64,000 nt of DNA. It comes from Palsa-459 sp963841965 (GTDB lineage: Bacteria; Actinomycetota; Acidimicrobiia; Acidimicrobiales; RAAP-2). Below, in pieces: positions 33,265 to 42,182 of this stretch (position 1 is the stretch's first letter; each line of letters begins with the position of its first letter). A program made the translations under genes and the position numbers. Where the stretch lies: positions 310,001-374,000 of the forward strand of contig CAWJES010000001.1 in NCBI GenBank assembly GCA_963841965.1, in the 5' to 3' direction. The notes under the pieces were generated by a model. That model ran no database searches. It was not told the DNA's origin and saw only the letters and a list, made by a program, of their open reading frames with translations.

Positions 33265-35407
33265 CTCCGCCGCGCCGCTGGCCTGCGGCCGTCCGGAGCT
33301 CGATCTCGAGGAGGTCGGCGACGACCTCCGGTGCGAATCGGGCGATTGCCTCGGCCCGGCACCGCGCCGAAAGGAACGCGCGCTCGTCTGGCGCGAGCGT
33401 GAGCAGCCCGCGGACCGCTGCGGCGACCGCGTGGACATCACCGGGCTCGACCACGGCCGCGACGGCATCGGGCAGGCCCTCCGCCGCACCGACCGCGCGC
33501 GTCACGATGACCGGGACCCCGCACGCGAGCGCCTCGGCGACCGTCAAGCCGAAGGGCTCGTAGCGCGAGAGCTGCACGAGGCAGAGGGATCGGCGGACAA
33601 GGGCCGCGACCTCGTCTCGGTCGAGGTGCCCGACGGCGCGGCCCACGCCGGGTTCCAGTCCTGCGAGCAGCTGGGAATAATCGCTCCAGAGCGATGGGGC
33701 TCCGACGACGACGACCTCGACCGCCTCTGGCATGCCCCGAAGCTCGTGGCTGAGCGCGACGACATCCTCGAGGCCCTTGCGCACCACGAGCCTCCCGACG
33801 CTCACGACCGCCGGGTCGCAGGTCGGATCCGTGCGCGGCGCGAACCGCCCGACATCGATGCAGTTCGGCACGACGCCGACCCGATCGGGATCGACGCCGT
33901 AGTCCGCCTCGAGGTCGGCTGCGAAGGCCGCCGAGAGCGCAAGCACCCGGTCGGCGCGTCGCGCGTCGCGGCGCTGGCGCCACGAGCGCAGGACGAGCCA
34001 CGCGCGGACGAGCGCCGGACGCCACGTCCCCTCGAGCTCGTCGGAGAGCGCTCGCTCGTTTCGCATCCATCGCAGCTCGCCCGCGGCATGGACCGACGGA
34101 TGGATGACGACGGGCGGCCTGCCGCGCCGCGCAGTCGGCACACCGAACGACTCGATTGCCGAGAACTGGTAGAGGACGTCGTAGGGAACCGCCTGGTGGC
34201 GCGCGGCGAGCGTCCCGGCGAGCTTCCGGCGCGCCAGCGCTGCCGAAGCCTGGTGGGTCGCCATCTTCATGAACCGCTGCCGCGAGTACCACCGCTCGAA
34301 CCCGAACCTCGTCGACGACTCGATGACCTCGATGCCCGAGATCCCGGCGATCGCGCTGAGGGCGTCCGTCTCCCTGCTGGTCGCCAGGTAGCAGTCGATG
34401 CTCATGCCCCGTGCCGCGAGCTGGGCCAGCAGGAGGCCGGCGACGCCGGCGGCTCCTCCGCCCGACGCGTTCGGCACCGGTCCGACGTACGCGACGCGCA
34501 GGCCCGGACGATCGAGCCCGGGCGTGGGCTCGATCGTCCGGTCGCGGTGATGGCGCCACTGGGTCGCCGTCACCCAGCCCGCAACGGCCATCTGGCCCCC
34601 CGCGAGCCGCGCGAGGCGCACTGCCCGCCTCGGGGTCCGCCAGCCAACGCCTGCGGTCCGGCCGGTCTCCTGCCATCGCCGTGCCATCGACGCCACCGGC
34701 GCGAAGCGGACCGGCAACCCCGAGACCTTCGCGAGGGGATACCGGCGCAGCAGCAGCCAGTCGTCGACGACGAGCACGCCGCGGCGGTCCCACTGGCGCG
34801 CGTCGAAGCGCCGGCCCGGGTGCTCCACACGCATGCCGGGAGCGAAGCGCACCTCCCCCACGGCCGCCTCCACCCTCCACGCGAGGTCGCGGTCCTCGTG
34901 CGCAGCGTGCGGGAACTGCCGATCGAAGCCGCCGACTGCCCGCAGCGCCGCAGTCCGGTACGCGACGTTGCACGTGAGGAAGCTGCCGCCATCGTGGTCA
35001 AAGACGCTGTGCTCGTAGAGGGGGTCGAACGGGGGCGACGAGGTGTCGCCCGTGACGCCCGCGACGGAGGGATCCGCGTCGAGGACCTCGAGTGCCGCCG
35101 CGATCCAGTCGCGGTCCACCAGGACGTCATCGTCGGTGAAGGCGACCACCGGGGCTCGCGCGCCGGCGATGCCGAGGTTGCGCGCCCTCGACGGCCCGAG
35201 GCCCGGCGTCGTGACCACGCGGACGCGGTCGTCGCGCTCGACGCGCACCGGCGGCTCGGACCCGTCATCGACGACGACGACCTCGAACGGGCGGCCGCTT
35301 GCCTCGCCTGATGCGAGCACGCGATCCAGGCATCTCGCGAGCAGCGCGGGACGATCCTTCGTCGGGATCACGACCGTGACGTCCGGTCCGGACGCCACCG
35401 TGCTCAC
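33245..35407 (-). CDS. Two-domain glycosyltransferase, GT2-GT4 fusion
   Basis: 720 residues from GTG 35407, overlapping the upstream gene as GTGA. Residues 1 to about 290 are a GT2 domain: VTVVIPTKDRPALLARCLDRV, VVVDDGSEPP, VVAFTDDDVLVDRDW and the acceptor-site HEDRDLAWR. A basic linker (ATQWRHHRDRT) leads to a GT4 domain from about 303: LRVAYVGPVPNASGGGAAGVA, VVSVGRLVVRKGLEDVVAL, and EX7E in SRYEPFGLTVAEALACGVPVI. Both sites look intact, so one polypeptide should add two sugars or form one alternating linkage. The frame is open above 35407, but the preceding gene occupies that DNA. Confidence 0.88.
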   Translation of the reverse strand: MSTVASGPDVTVVIPTKDRPALLARCLDRVLASGEASGRPFEVVVVDDGSEPPVRVERDDRVRVVTTPGLGPSRARNLGIAGARAPVVAFTDDDVLVDRDWIAAALEVLDADPSVAGVTGDTSSPPFDPLYEHSVFDHDGGSFLTCNVAYRTAALRAVGGFDRQFPHAAHEDRDLAWRVEAAVGEVRFAPGMRVEHPGRRFDARQWDRRGVLVVDDWLLLRRYPLAKVSGLPVRFAPVASMARRWQETGRTAGVGWRTPRRAVRLARLAGGQMAVAGWVTATQWRHHRDRTIEPTPGLDRPGLRVAYVGPVPNASGGGAAGVAGLLLAQLAARGMSIDCYLATSRETDALSAIAGISGIEVIESSTRFGFERWYSRQRFMKMATHQASAALARRKLAGTLAARHQAVPYDVLYQFSAIESFGVPTARRGRPPVVIHPSVHAAGELRWMRNERALSDELEGTWRPALVRAWLVLRSWRQRRDARRADRVLALSAAFAADLEADYGVDPDRVGVVPNCIDVGRFAPRTDPTCDPAVVSVGRLVVRKGLEDVVALSHELRGMPEAVEVVVVGAPSLWSDYSQLLAGLEPGVGRAVGHLDRDEVAALVRRSLCLVQLSRYEPFGLTVAEALACGVPVIVTRAVGAAEGLPDAVAAVVEPGDVHAVAAAVRGLLTLAPDERAFLSARCRAEAIARFAPEVVADLLEIELRTAAGQRRGGVTARRT

Positions 35408-37707
35408 CGGGGTCCTCGCGCCTTCGCGCCGAACCGTCGGCGTCTCGTGTCGGCGGCCCTCTGCCACACCGAAAGGAGCGCGGGCGCGAGCATCTCCGGA
35501 CGGAATCGCGCTGCTGACTGCGTCGCCGCGCGGCCGAGCCGGTCGCGGAGTGCGGGATCCGAACCAAGGAGTCGAAGGCACCCGGCCAGGGCGTCGACGT
35601 CGCCTGGTGCGAACAGGAGGCCGTCCGTCCCCTGCGTGATCACCTCGGCAGGTCCGCCCGCATCTGCGGCGACCACGGCGAGGCCGGCCCCCATCGCCTC
35701 GACCACGACCTGCCCGAACGGCTCGGCGCGCACAGACGCGTGCACGAAGACGTCGGCGTCCGAGAGCACCTGCGCGACGTCGTCGACGAACCCGGTGAAC
35801 ACGGTCCGATCCGCCACCCCGAGTCGGGCCGCGTGGGCAGGCAGGGACGCCGCGTAGTCGTCCTCGCCGAAGAGCGGCGAGCCGACAACCGAGAGCACCG
35901 CACCGTCTGTGGGGAAGGCCGCGGCGAACGCCTCGAGGACGATGTGCTGGCCCTTCCACGGGGCGAGCCGCCCGACCGTGACGACCCGCAGGGGGCCCTC
36001 ATGCGGAGCCGAGCGATCGCGCGGCCGGATCGAGGGATCGAGCGGGCTCGCCAGCACCGTGCCATCGACCACGTGCACCGACGCGAGCGTCGAGGCGGAG
36101 TTTGCGACCACGGCGGTCGGCAGCACGCGCGCCGCCGTTCGCACGAGGCGGACGGCCGTCGCCGAGAGGGGTGGCGATTCGATCCGGTCGCGCACGTGCC
36201 ACACGCAGGGCACACCCGCCAGCCGCGCCGCGGCGCCCCCGTAGAGCGCGGCCTTGAGCGAGTTCGTGTGCACGACGTCCGGTCGCAACGCTCGCAGCCG
36301 GCGCGCGAGCCACACCACATAGCGGGCCACCTCGAGCACCGCGCCGGGACTGAGCCCGGCCGCGGTGACGCGTTCGCTTCGCAGGGTCCGGGCCGACGAC
36401 GCGAGCGTCGCGACCTCCACCGTCGCGCCCGACGCCTCGAGCCTGGACCGGAGGGACCCGTCGTCGGCGAGGATCACGTGCACGTGCGCAGCGTCGCGAA
36501 CCGCCCCGAGCGCGCGTGCGATCGCGAGCTCGCCGCCGGAGAGGACGGCCGTGTGATCGAGCACGACAACCCGGAGGCGGTCGTCCCCCTCGATCGCACG
36601 CTCGTAGATGCGCTCATGGCTTCGGGCGACGGCATCCCACCCATGCGCCTCGGCGATCGCCCTGCACGTCGCGACCGTCGCCGCCGACTTCGGACCCGAT
36701 CGCGCGACGAGGAGCCGATCCGCGAGCCCCTCGACGTCGCCTGCCCGCACCGCCGGGCCCTGCCCGAGCGACACGATTGCCTCCTTCAGTCCTCCGGCGT
36801 CCGTGCCGATCACGGGCGTCCCGCACGCCAGTGACTCGAGCACCACGAGTCCGAACCCTTCGAGAGCGACGGACGGGACCACCGTGGTGTCGGCGGCGCG
36901 GTACCAGTCCGCTAGCTCTGCATCCGTTGCTCTGCCGGCGAAGCGGACGGTGCGTGCGACCCCAAGGGCCCGTGCCAGCTCGCGGAGCCCTGCGAGCTCG
37001 GGCCCGTCGCCCACGACCGCGAGCAGGTCCGTTGCCCGCGGACCGGACGCGGCCCATCCCCGGATGAGGACATCGAGACCCATCCGGGGCACCAGTCGGC
37101 GCACCGCGAGCACCACATGTTCGGCATCGATGCCGAGCCGGGCGCGGGCTCCGGCGGCCTCGCCCGGGGAGAACCGCTCGAGGTCGACCCCAGGGGGGAT
37201 CACGGTGATCGACCACGGAGCGATCCCGTACGTGCGCTCGAGGATCTGGGCGAAGCTCGCGGACAGCGTGATGCACGCCGACGCGCGGCGGTAGACAGCC
37301 CGTTCCACAGCGCGCTTCGCCCGGACGTTCGCGTGGCTGGCTCCCGACGCCGCGCTCTCGTCGGCCCAGGGGCCCTGGAAGTGCACGATGACCGGTGTGC
37401 GGCGAAGGCTGCCGATGGTGATCGCGACGAGCGCATGCGCGGCGAAGTGCACGTCCGCGACATCGATCGGTCCGAGCCCTCGCACGGCACGGTCGATGGC
37501 GGACGATCGCAGAATCATCGGACCAGTCGCTCTCCCGACGACCGAGACGCCCTCGCGCGGGCCGTCCAGCTCGGGCTCGTCACCGAGCACGATCGCGGAT
37601 GCATCGATGCCGATCCCGCGCTCCGCGACGACCAGGTCCGCGAGGTACCTGTTGAGCCCGCCGGGACGCGTGCCGACCGACTCGAGGCCCACATGGACCG
37701 CCCTCAC
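35404..37707 (-). CDS. Two-domain glycosyltransferase, GT4-GT4 fusion
   Basis: 767 residues from GTG 37707. Domain one, residues 1 to about 372: AVHVGLESVGTRPGGLNRYLA, ITVIPPGVDLERFSPGE, LAVRRLVPRMGLDVLIRGW, EX7E in ALEGFGLVVLESLACGTPVI. Domain two, from about 376: LRVVVLDHTAVLSGGELAIARAL, PDVVHTNSLKAALYGG, VVTVGRLAPWKGQHIVLEAFA, EX7E in VRAEPFGQVVVEAMGAGLAV. The two halves are different GT4 subtypes rather than a recent tandem duplication. GTGA overlaps on both sides couple it to its neighbours. Substrates unknown. Confidence 0.87.
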   Translation of the reverse strand: MRAVHVGLESVGTRPGGLNRYLADLVVAERGIGIDASAIVLGDEPELDGPREGVSVVGRATGPMILRSSAIDRAVRGLGPIDVADVHFAAHALVAITIGSLRRTPVIVHFQGPWADESAASGASHANVRAKRAVERAVYRRASACITLSASFAQILERTYGIAPWSITVIPPGVDLERFSPGEAAGARARLGIDAEHVVLAVRRLVPRMGLDVLIRGWAASGPRATDLLAVVGDGPELAGLRELARALGVARTVRFAGRATDAELADWYRAADTTVVPSVALEGFGLVVLESLACGTPVIGTDAGGLKEAIVSLGQGPAVRAGDVEGLADRLLVARSGPKSAATVATCRAIAEAHGWDAVARSHERIYERAIEGDDRLRVVVLDHTAVLSGGELAIARALGAVRDAAHVHVILADDGSLRSRLEASGATVEVATLASSARTLRSERVTAAGLSPGAVLEVARYVVWLARRLRALRPDVVHTNSLKAALYGGAAARLAGVPCVWHVRDRIESPPLSATAVRLVRTAARVLPTAVVANSASTLASVHVVDGTVLASPLDPSIRPRDRSAPHEGPLRVVTVGRLAPWKGQHIVLEAFAAAFPTDGAVLSVVGSPLFGEDDYAASLPAHAARLGVADRTVFTGFVDDVAQVLSDADVFVHASVRAEPFGQVVVEAMGAGLAVVAADAGGPAEVITQGTDGLLFAPGDVDALAGCLRLLGSDPALRDRLGRAATQSAARFRPEMLAPALLSVWQRAADTRRRRFGAKARGPR

Positions 37708-38837
37708 GCGATCTCGCCTTGCGCGAGCTGGGCGTAGATCCGCGCGGTGCGGGCCGCCATGGCATCCCAGGTGAATCTCGAGGCACGCTGTCGCGCGTTC
37801 GCGCCCATGGCCCGGCACCAGTGCGGATCCCGCGAGAGCGACTCGAGTGCCGCGGCCACGCTCGACGGATCCCGCTCCACCACGATGCCACCCGCGCCCG
37901 CACCCTCGTCGCGGCACAGATCCTGCGCCGCTCCCGTATCGGTCGAGACCACCGCGCACCCGGACGCGGCCCCCTCGACGAGCGAGAGGCCGAAGGACTC
38001 GTGCACGGAGCACGAGAGCACGACGTCGGCCCAGGCATACTCGTGGGCCACGTCGGCACGGTGGCCCAGGAACTCGACGCGCTCCGCCACGCCGAGGTGC
38101 GACGCGCGGAGCCTCATCGACGTGAGGTCCCCGTCGCCGGCCACCCGCACCACGCAGCTCGGCGCCTTCGCGAGGGCCTCGAGGACGAGGCCGACACCCT
38201 TTCGCTCGAAATCCCCGGCGACGACCACGACTCGCAGGGGCTCGCCGTCAGGCCGCGTCGTTCGGTCGATGGCGAGGAACTGATCGAGGTCGATGCCGTT
38301 CTCCACGAGCCGAACGGGGAGCGACGGATACCGGGCCGCGAGGTCCACCTCGTCGGCCCGCGAGACCGCCGCCACGCAGCGAACCCGTCCCGGTCGCAGG
38401 CCCCAGTGCTCCAGGCCCAGCGCGAGCCGGCGGCGCAGCGCCCCCGCGGCACCCCGGATGCCCGTTCGCCCCGGGGGCCGGAACATCCCCTGCGCCTCGA
38501 CCACGGACGCGTGGCTGAGGTGCACGGTCACAAGGTCGGAACGCCCATGGGCGACGACTCCGCAGCTGTGGACGAGGTCGACGCGGCGCCGGACCGCGCG
38601 GAGCCGCACCGTGGCGATCGCGTCGAAGATCACGAGCCTCGCGAGACTCGGCGAATCGGGGATCGGGATCCGGGTCCGGCGCACGCCGACCGGGAGCGTC
38701 TCGAGCCCGTCGCCTGCGACCACCTCGAGGTCCACCTCGATGGCGAGCCGCTCGATCAGGCGCGCGCTGACCAGCTCCATCCCGCCACGGCGCGGATCGA
38801 CCGAGTGGGCGACATACGCGACACGAAGCCGGGTCAC
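37704..38837 (-). CDS. Glycosyltransferase, GT4
   Basis: 377 residues from GTG 38837, overlapping the polymerase-like gene by four bases and ending in a GTGA overlap with the GT4-GT4 fusion. LRVAYVAHSVDPRRGGMELVSARL is the acceptor-side loop; VRLVENGIDLDQFLAIDRT, VVVAGDFERKGVGLVLEAL and EX7E in SVHESFGLSLVEGAASGCAVVST follow. The frame stays open for 900 further codons upstream across the polymerase gene without similarity to anything, so that part is ignored. Third gene back from the end of the four-gene minus-strand unit. Confidence 0.88.
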   Translation of the reverse strand: MTRLRVAYVAHSVDPRRGGMELVSARLIERLAIEVDLEVVAGDGLETLPVGVRRTRIPIPDSPSLARLVIFDAIATVRLRAVRRRVDLVHSCGVVAHGRSDLVTVHLSHASVVEAQGMFRPPGRTGIRGAAGALRRRLALGLEHWGLRPGRVRCVAAVSRADEVDLAARYPSLPVRLVENGIDLDQFLAIDRTTRPDGEPLRVVVVAGDFERKGVGLVLEALAKAPSCVVRVAGDGDLTSMRLRASHLGVAERVEFLGHRADVAHEYAWADVVLSCSVHESFGLSLVEGAASGCAVVSTDTGAAQDLCRDEGAGAGGIVVERDPSSVAAALESLSRDPHWCRAMGANARQRASRFTWDAMAARTARIYAQLAQGEIA

Positions 38838-40363
38838 GTCGAGGCCAGGGGGCGACGCGCCTCGCCGGGGCGGCGCCACACGAAGCCGCCGGTGTCCTGG
38901 ACGGCGAGGGCGACCACGGGCGGATTCTCCTGTGCCCCCAGCAGGCGCATGTCGACGTGCCCGAGGAACAGCCAGATCAGCCAACAGACCGAGTACAGGT
39001 CGCCGTTCGTCCACTGGAAGAGCGTCGCCATGAGCATGCCGAGCGTGAAGAGCGTGACAGCACCGAGATCCCGGATCGATGCGCGATAGGCCGTCTTGAT
39101 CGCGTACCAAACGAGCACGACGTATGCCACGAGACCCGGCAGCCCGAACGCGATCCCCATGTTCCCCGGGTCGAACTCGGTCCCCGAAGTCCTGGCGTGC
39201 GAGTACCTGCTGGCTGCGATCGTCACCGATCCCGTGCCGTGACCGAGCGGAGCCTTGAACGCCTGCAGGATGCCGACCCAGGTCGTGTGCAGGTGGCTCG
39301 GGAGCGAGGAGTCCGCCGCGAAGGGACCGCTGATGCCGCTGACCAGGTGGTTGGACAGGACGCTCGTCGACGAGCTCCCCGACGAGAGCCCGAGGTGCCC
39401 CCCGCCGACGACCAGCAGCACGATCGCGCCGGCACCCGCGAAGAACACCCCGACGGCCCGCCACCGGAGTCGTGCCGCCAGCATGACGCCCGCGGCGAGG
39501 ACCACGAGGAACACCGCCGTGCGCTCGGACTCGAACCAGATCGCCACCCCGACTGTGGCGGTTCCGGCGAGATGGAACAGGCCGATCCACCGGGTCTCGC
39601 GGCGCGCGAGCGCCAGCCATGCGACGAAGCCGACAGACAGGAACGCCGCGTACTCCTGGGCCGAGGAGAAGGTGCCGAAGGCGCGGATCACCCCCTGTCC
39701 GAGACTGAGAGCGGTGTAGCCATCCGACTGGATCCAGCGCGCATCCCACGAGGGCAGCCCGTGGAACTGCTGGAAGAGCCCGTACGCGGCGACGAGCAGG
39801 CTCAGCACGGCGATGGTGCGAACCAGCTGGAGCGCCAGCACGGCGTCCACCATCTCGCGCCCGATCCAGAACGCCAGCATCGGCACGAGCACGAAGAGGA
39901 GGCCGCCCAGTCCGGTCAGAAGGCCGCCCTGCTTGGGGTTGAGGGCCTCGAGGCACACGAGGACGCTGAAGGCGAGGACAACGTTCGCGAGCCGCGATCG
40001 ATCCCGAAGGGCACCCCTGCTGACGGCCAGGACGAACAGCAGGAAGATGATGACCGGGCCGATGATGAGCAGGGGGTCGCCGGAGAAGGTGACGTTGCCG
40101 CCTCCCGCGACCAGGCGGCGGAGTACGCCGAGGAGCACGAGCCACACGGGCAGCACCGCGATCATTGTCCGAGGGGACTGCCAGACGAGCGCGACCGCGA
40201 TCGGGAGCGCGATGAGCGCGAGTCCGATGTGGGTCCCCGCCGCCAGCGCGACGACAATGCACCCGATACCTGCGCAGGCGACCACGAACCAGGCGGATCG
40301 CCCCTGCTGGGGCAGCCTCTCGGGGCCGGAACTGCCGACAGGCGCAGCGGGCTGAAGACTCAT
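38834..40363 (-). CDS. O-antigen polymerase/ligase-like membrane protein (Wzy candidate)
   Basis: 509 residues, almost entirely hydrophobic, with about 11-12 predicted helices. Two blocks (SAWFVVACAGIGCIVVALAA through LVCLEALNPKQGGLLTGLGG; and the C-terminal VAYVVLVWYAIKTAYRA through SVCWLIWLFLGHVDMRLL) flank an external loop near GLSSGSSSTSVLSNHLV and LPSHLHTTWVGILQAFKAPLGHGTGS, the place and kind of loop seen in Wzy/WaaL-family proteins (VGILQAFKAPLGHGTGS resembles the conserved GxG loop). ATG 40363 follows GACAAT by seven bases. It heads the unit with three glycosyltransferase genes and is the only polymerase candidate here. Confidence 0.78.
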   Translation of the reverse strand: MSLQPAAPVGSSGPERLPQQGRSAWFVVACAGIGCIVVALAAGTHIGLALIALPIAVALVWQSPRTMIAVLPVWLVLLGVLRRLVAGGGNVTFSGDPLLIIGPVIIFLLFVLAVSRGALRDRSRLANVVLAFSVLVCLEALNPKQGGLLTGLGGLLFVLVPMLAFWIGREMVDAVLALQLVRTIAVLSLLVAAYGLFQQFHGLPSWDARWIQSDGYTALSLGQGVIRAFGTFSSAQEYAAFLSVGFVAWLALARRETRWIGLFHLAGTATVGVAIWFESERTAVFLVVLAAGVMLAARLRWRAVGVFFAGAGAIVLLVVGGGHLGLSSGSSSTSVLSNHLVSGISGPFAADSSLPSHLHTTWVGILQAFKAPLGHGTGSVTIAASRYSHARTSGTEFDPGNMGIAFGLPGLVAYVVLVWYAIKTAYRASIRDLGAVTLFTLGMLMATLFQWTNGDLYSVCWLIWLFLGHVDMRLLGAQENPPVVALAVQDTGGFVWRRPGEARRPLAST

Positions 40364-40370
40364 TGCGCCG

Positions 40371-40432
40371 ATTGTCGCACAGGCTCTCGGGCGCTTTCCC
40401 GCACTGGATGGGGAGGTGCCCCCGGCTAGCAT
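40371..40432. promoter_or_regulatory. Divergent -10 elements for the polymerase and kinase genes
   Basis: In the 76 bases between the two genes, GACAAT (40376-40371, minus strand) lies seven bases before the polymerase ATG, and TAGCAT (40427-40432, plus strand) lies seven bases before the kinase ATG at 40440. Neither ATG has a Shine-Dalgarno sequence at a normal distance. Back-to-back leaderless promoters would tie expression of polymerisation to its chain-length kinase. Confidence 0.45.
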
Positions 40433-40439
40433 CCCTCCC

Positions 40440-42122
40440 ATGGAAGGCGCTCCGCGTACCGGCGCCCAGAAGAACGTCGGGCGGTACGTGGCGATTTTCT
40501 GGCGCCAGAAGGTGACCATTGTCCTGTGCGTGCTGATCGCCGTCGGCGGGATGCTCATCGTCGACACCCTGCGCTCCCCGGTCTACTCGGCCTCCACCAA
40601 GGTCGAGCTGAGCTCGTCGAAGGCCATCACCACGACGACCGCGGCGACCGACCAGATCGTGCTCACGTCCCAGCCCGTGCTGAACGCCGCGAGGCAGATC
40701 CTCGGGCTCCCGATGCCTTCGTGCTCGGCATCCCAGTTCGGCACCACGACGATCATGATCGTCAACTGCAGGGCGAGCGATCCGAACGTGGCCGCCAACG
40801 CCGCCAACGCGATCGTCCAGGGGTACAACAAGGTCATGCAGCAGAACGCGATCTCGCGCGCGGCATTCACCGCGGAGCTCGTCTCCGCCAAGCTGAAGTC
40901 GACCCAGGCGCAGGTCGACCTGCTCCTCATCTCCCTGTCGCATGCCGGTGGCCCGAACACGACCCTCGGAGGCCTCATCAACAAGCAGCTCTCCGCCGCG
41001 TACGCGAAGCAGTACGTCCTCCAGCAGCAGCTGACCGCGCTCGAGGCTCCCATCTTCGTCGACTCCCAGTTCGCGACAGTGCTGCAGAAGGCCACGCCCA
41101 ATGACAAGCCGCTCTCCCCGAAGCCGCTGAACGACGCTCTCATCGCCGGGCTGGTCGGCCTCGCGCTCGGCCTGACGATCGCCATCCTCCGCGAGACCCT
41201 CGATGACAAGATCCACTCGCGCGCAGACGTCGAGGAGATCGCGATCGGCAGGCCCGTGATCGGGCTCATCCCGGCCATCGGCGAATGGCACGACCAGAAG
41301 ACGCCGCTGCTCATCGCAGCCGAGCAGCCCACGTCCCCGTCGGCGGAGGCGTTCCGCGCACTGCGCACCTCGCTGCAGTTCATGTCGCTCGACGAGCCCT
41401 TGAAGACACTGCTCGTGACGAGTCCCGCCGCAGCCGACGGCAAGACGACGGTCTCCGCCGACCTCGCCTACACGATCGCGTCTGCCGGCCAGCAGATCAT
41501 CCTGGTCGGCTGCGACCTGCGCAAGCCACGGATCCACGAGTTCTTCGGAGTATCGAACGAGGTGGGCTTCACCTCGGTGCTTCTGGGTGAGATCGAGCTC
41601 GACGAGGCCATCGTCGATGTCCCCGGGAATCCGTACCTCAAGGTCCTCCCGGCTGGGCCGGTGCCGCCCAACCCATCGGAGCTCCTGTCGGGACGCAGGG
41701 CCGAGCAGGTGTTCGACGCCCTGAAGCAGCGCTGCGATCTCGTGATCATGGACAGCCCACCGCTGCTCGCCGTGTCCGACTCGGCCGTCCTCGCAGCCAA
41801 GTGCGACGGTGTCATGCTGGTCACGGCCGCGGGCATCTCGACGAAGCGGGACATGTCGCGTGCCATCGACGTCCTGCGCCAGGTGGACGCCGCGCTCGTC
41901 GGGATCACGCTCAACCGCGCCCCCCTGGCCGATTCACCAGGCTACGGCTACGGCTACGGCTACGGGTACGGCCACGAGGTCCCGACCTCGAAGCGCGGCT
42001 CGAACGGCGCCGGCACCGGAACGGGCGCCACCGCGACGGCCACCAACGGTGCGTCGTCGAACGGCGGCGCTGCGGGCGTCGTCGGCCTCGCCCCGGTGAG
42101 CTCCGAGGCACACGCCGACTGA
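40440..42122 (+). CDS. Wzc-type chain-length regulator / BY tyrosine kinase with Tyr-Gly tail
   Basis: Controls polysaccharide chain length and export through cycles of autophosphorylation. 560 residues from ATG 40440. One polypeptide carries a Wzz domain (helix KVTIVLCVLIAVGGMLIVDTL, then the external part, second helix IAGLVGLALGLTIAIL) and a cytoplasmic kinase with Walker A (SPAAADGKTTVSADLA), A' (VGCDLRKPRIHEFFG) and Walker B (DLVIMDSPPLLAVSDS). The C-terminus has five consecutive Tyr-Gly pairs (SPGYGYGYGYGYGHE), the expected autophosphorylation cluster, followed by a Ser/Gly/Thr-rich tail. A GTG at 40416 would add eight residues, but the -10 box favours the ATG. Confidence 0.92.
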   Translation: MEGAPRTGAQKNVGRYVAIFWRQKVTIVLCVLIAVGGMLIVDTLRSPVYSASTKVELSSSKAITTTTAATDQIVLTSQPVLNAARQILGLPMPSCSASQFGTTTIMIVNCRASDPNVAANAANAIVQGYNKVMQQNAISRAAFTAELVSAKLKSTQAQVDLLLISLSHAGGPNTTLGGLINKQLSAAYAKQYVLQQQLTALEAPIFVDSQFATVLQKATPNDKPLSPKPLNDALIAGLVGLALGLTIAILRETLDDKIHSRADVEEIAIGRPVIGLIPAIGEWHDQKTPLLIAAEQPTSPSAEAFRALRTSLQFMSLDEPLKTLLVTSPAAADGKTTVSADLAYTIASAGQQIILVGCDLRKPRIHEFFGVSNEVGFTSVLLGEIELDEAIVDVPGNPYLKVLPAGPVPPNPSELLSGRRAEQVFDALKQRCDLVIMDSPPLLAVSDSAVLAAKCDGVMLVTAAGISTKRDMSRAIDVLRQVDAALVGITLNRAPLADSPGYGYGYGYGYGHEVPTSKRGSNGAGTGTGATATATNGASSNGGAAGVVGLAPVSSEAHAD

Positions 42123-42131
42123 GCCACCCCT

Positions 42132-42178
42132 GCGCTGCGGCGCGTCGACGCGCGTGGTTTCCTGCTCTTCAGCAGCGC
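42132..42178. repeat. Nested inverted repeats between convergent kinase and phosphatase genes
   Basis: Outer arms GCGCTGC (42132-42138) and GCAGCGC (42172-42178) enclose a 14-base perfect palindrome, GCGCGTCGACGCGC (42140-42153). The element fills the gap between two convergent stop codons (42122 and 42183), so a bidirectional terminator is the simplest reading. There is only a short TTT after the inner palindrome on the plus strand. Confidence 0.5.
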
Positions 42179-42182
42179 GAAG

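Noticed and set aside
37704..41537. 1277-codon minus-strand frame extending the GT4 gene far upstream
   Set aside because: The extension crosses the polymerase gene and part of the kinase gene in a non-coding frame. The GTG at 38837 with its GTGA overlap is the natural start.
41939..41976. Short tandem repeat in the kinase gene as a CRISPR-like or mobile repeat
   Set aside because: It is a six-base codon repeat encoding Tyr-Gly pairs, in frame, with no spacers.
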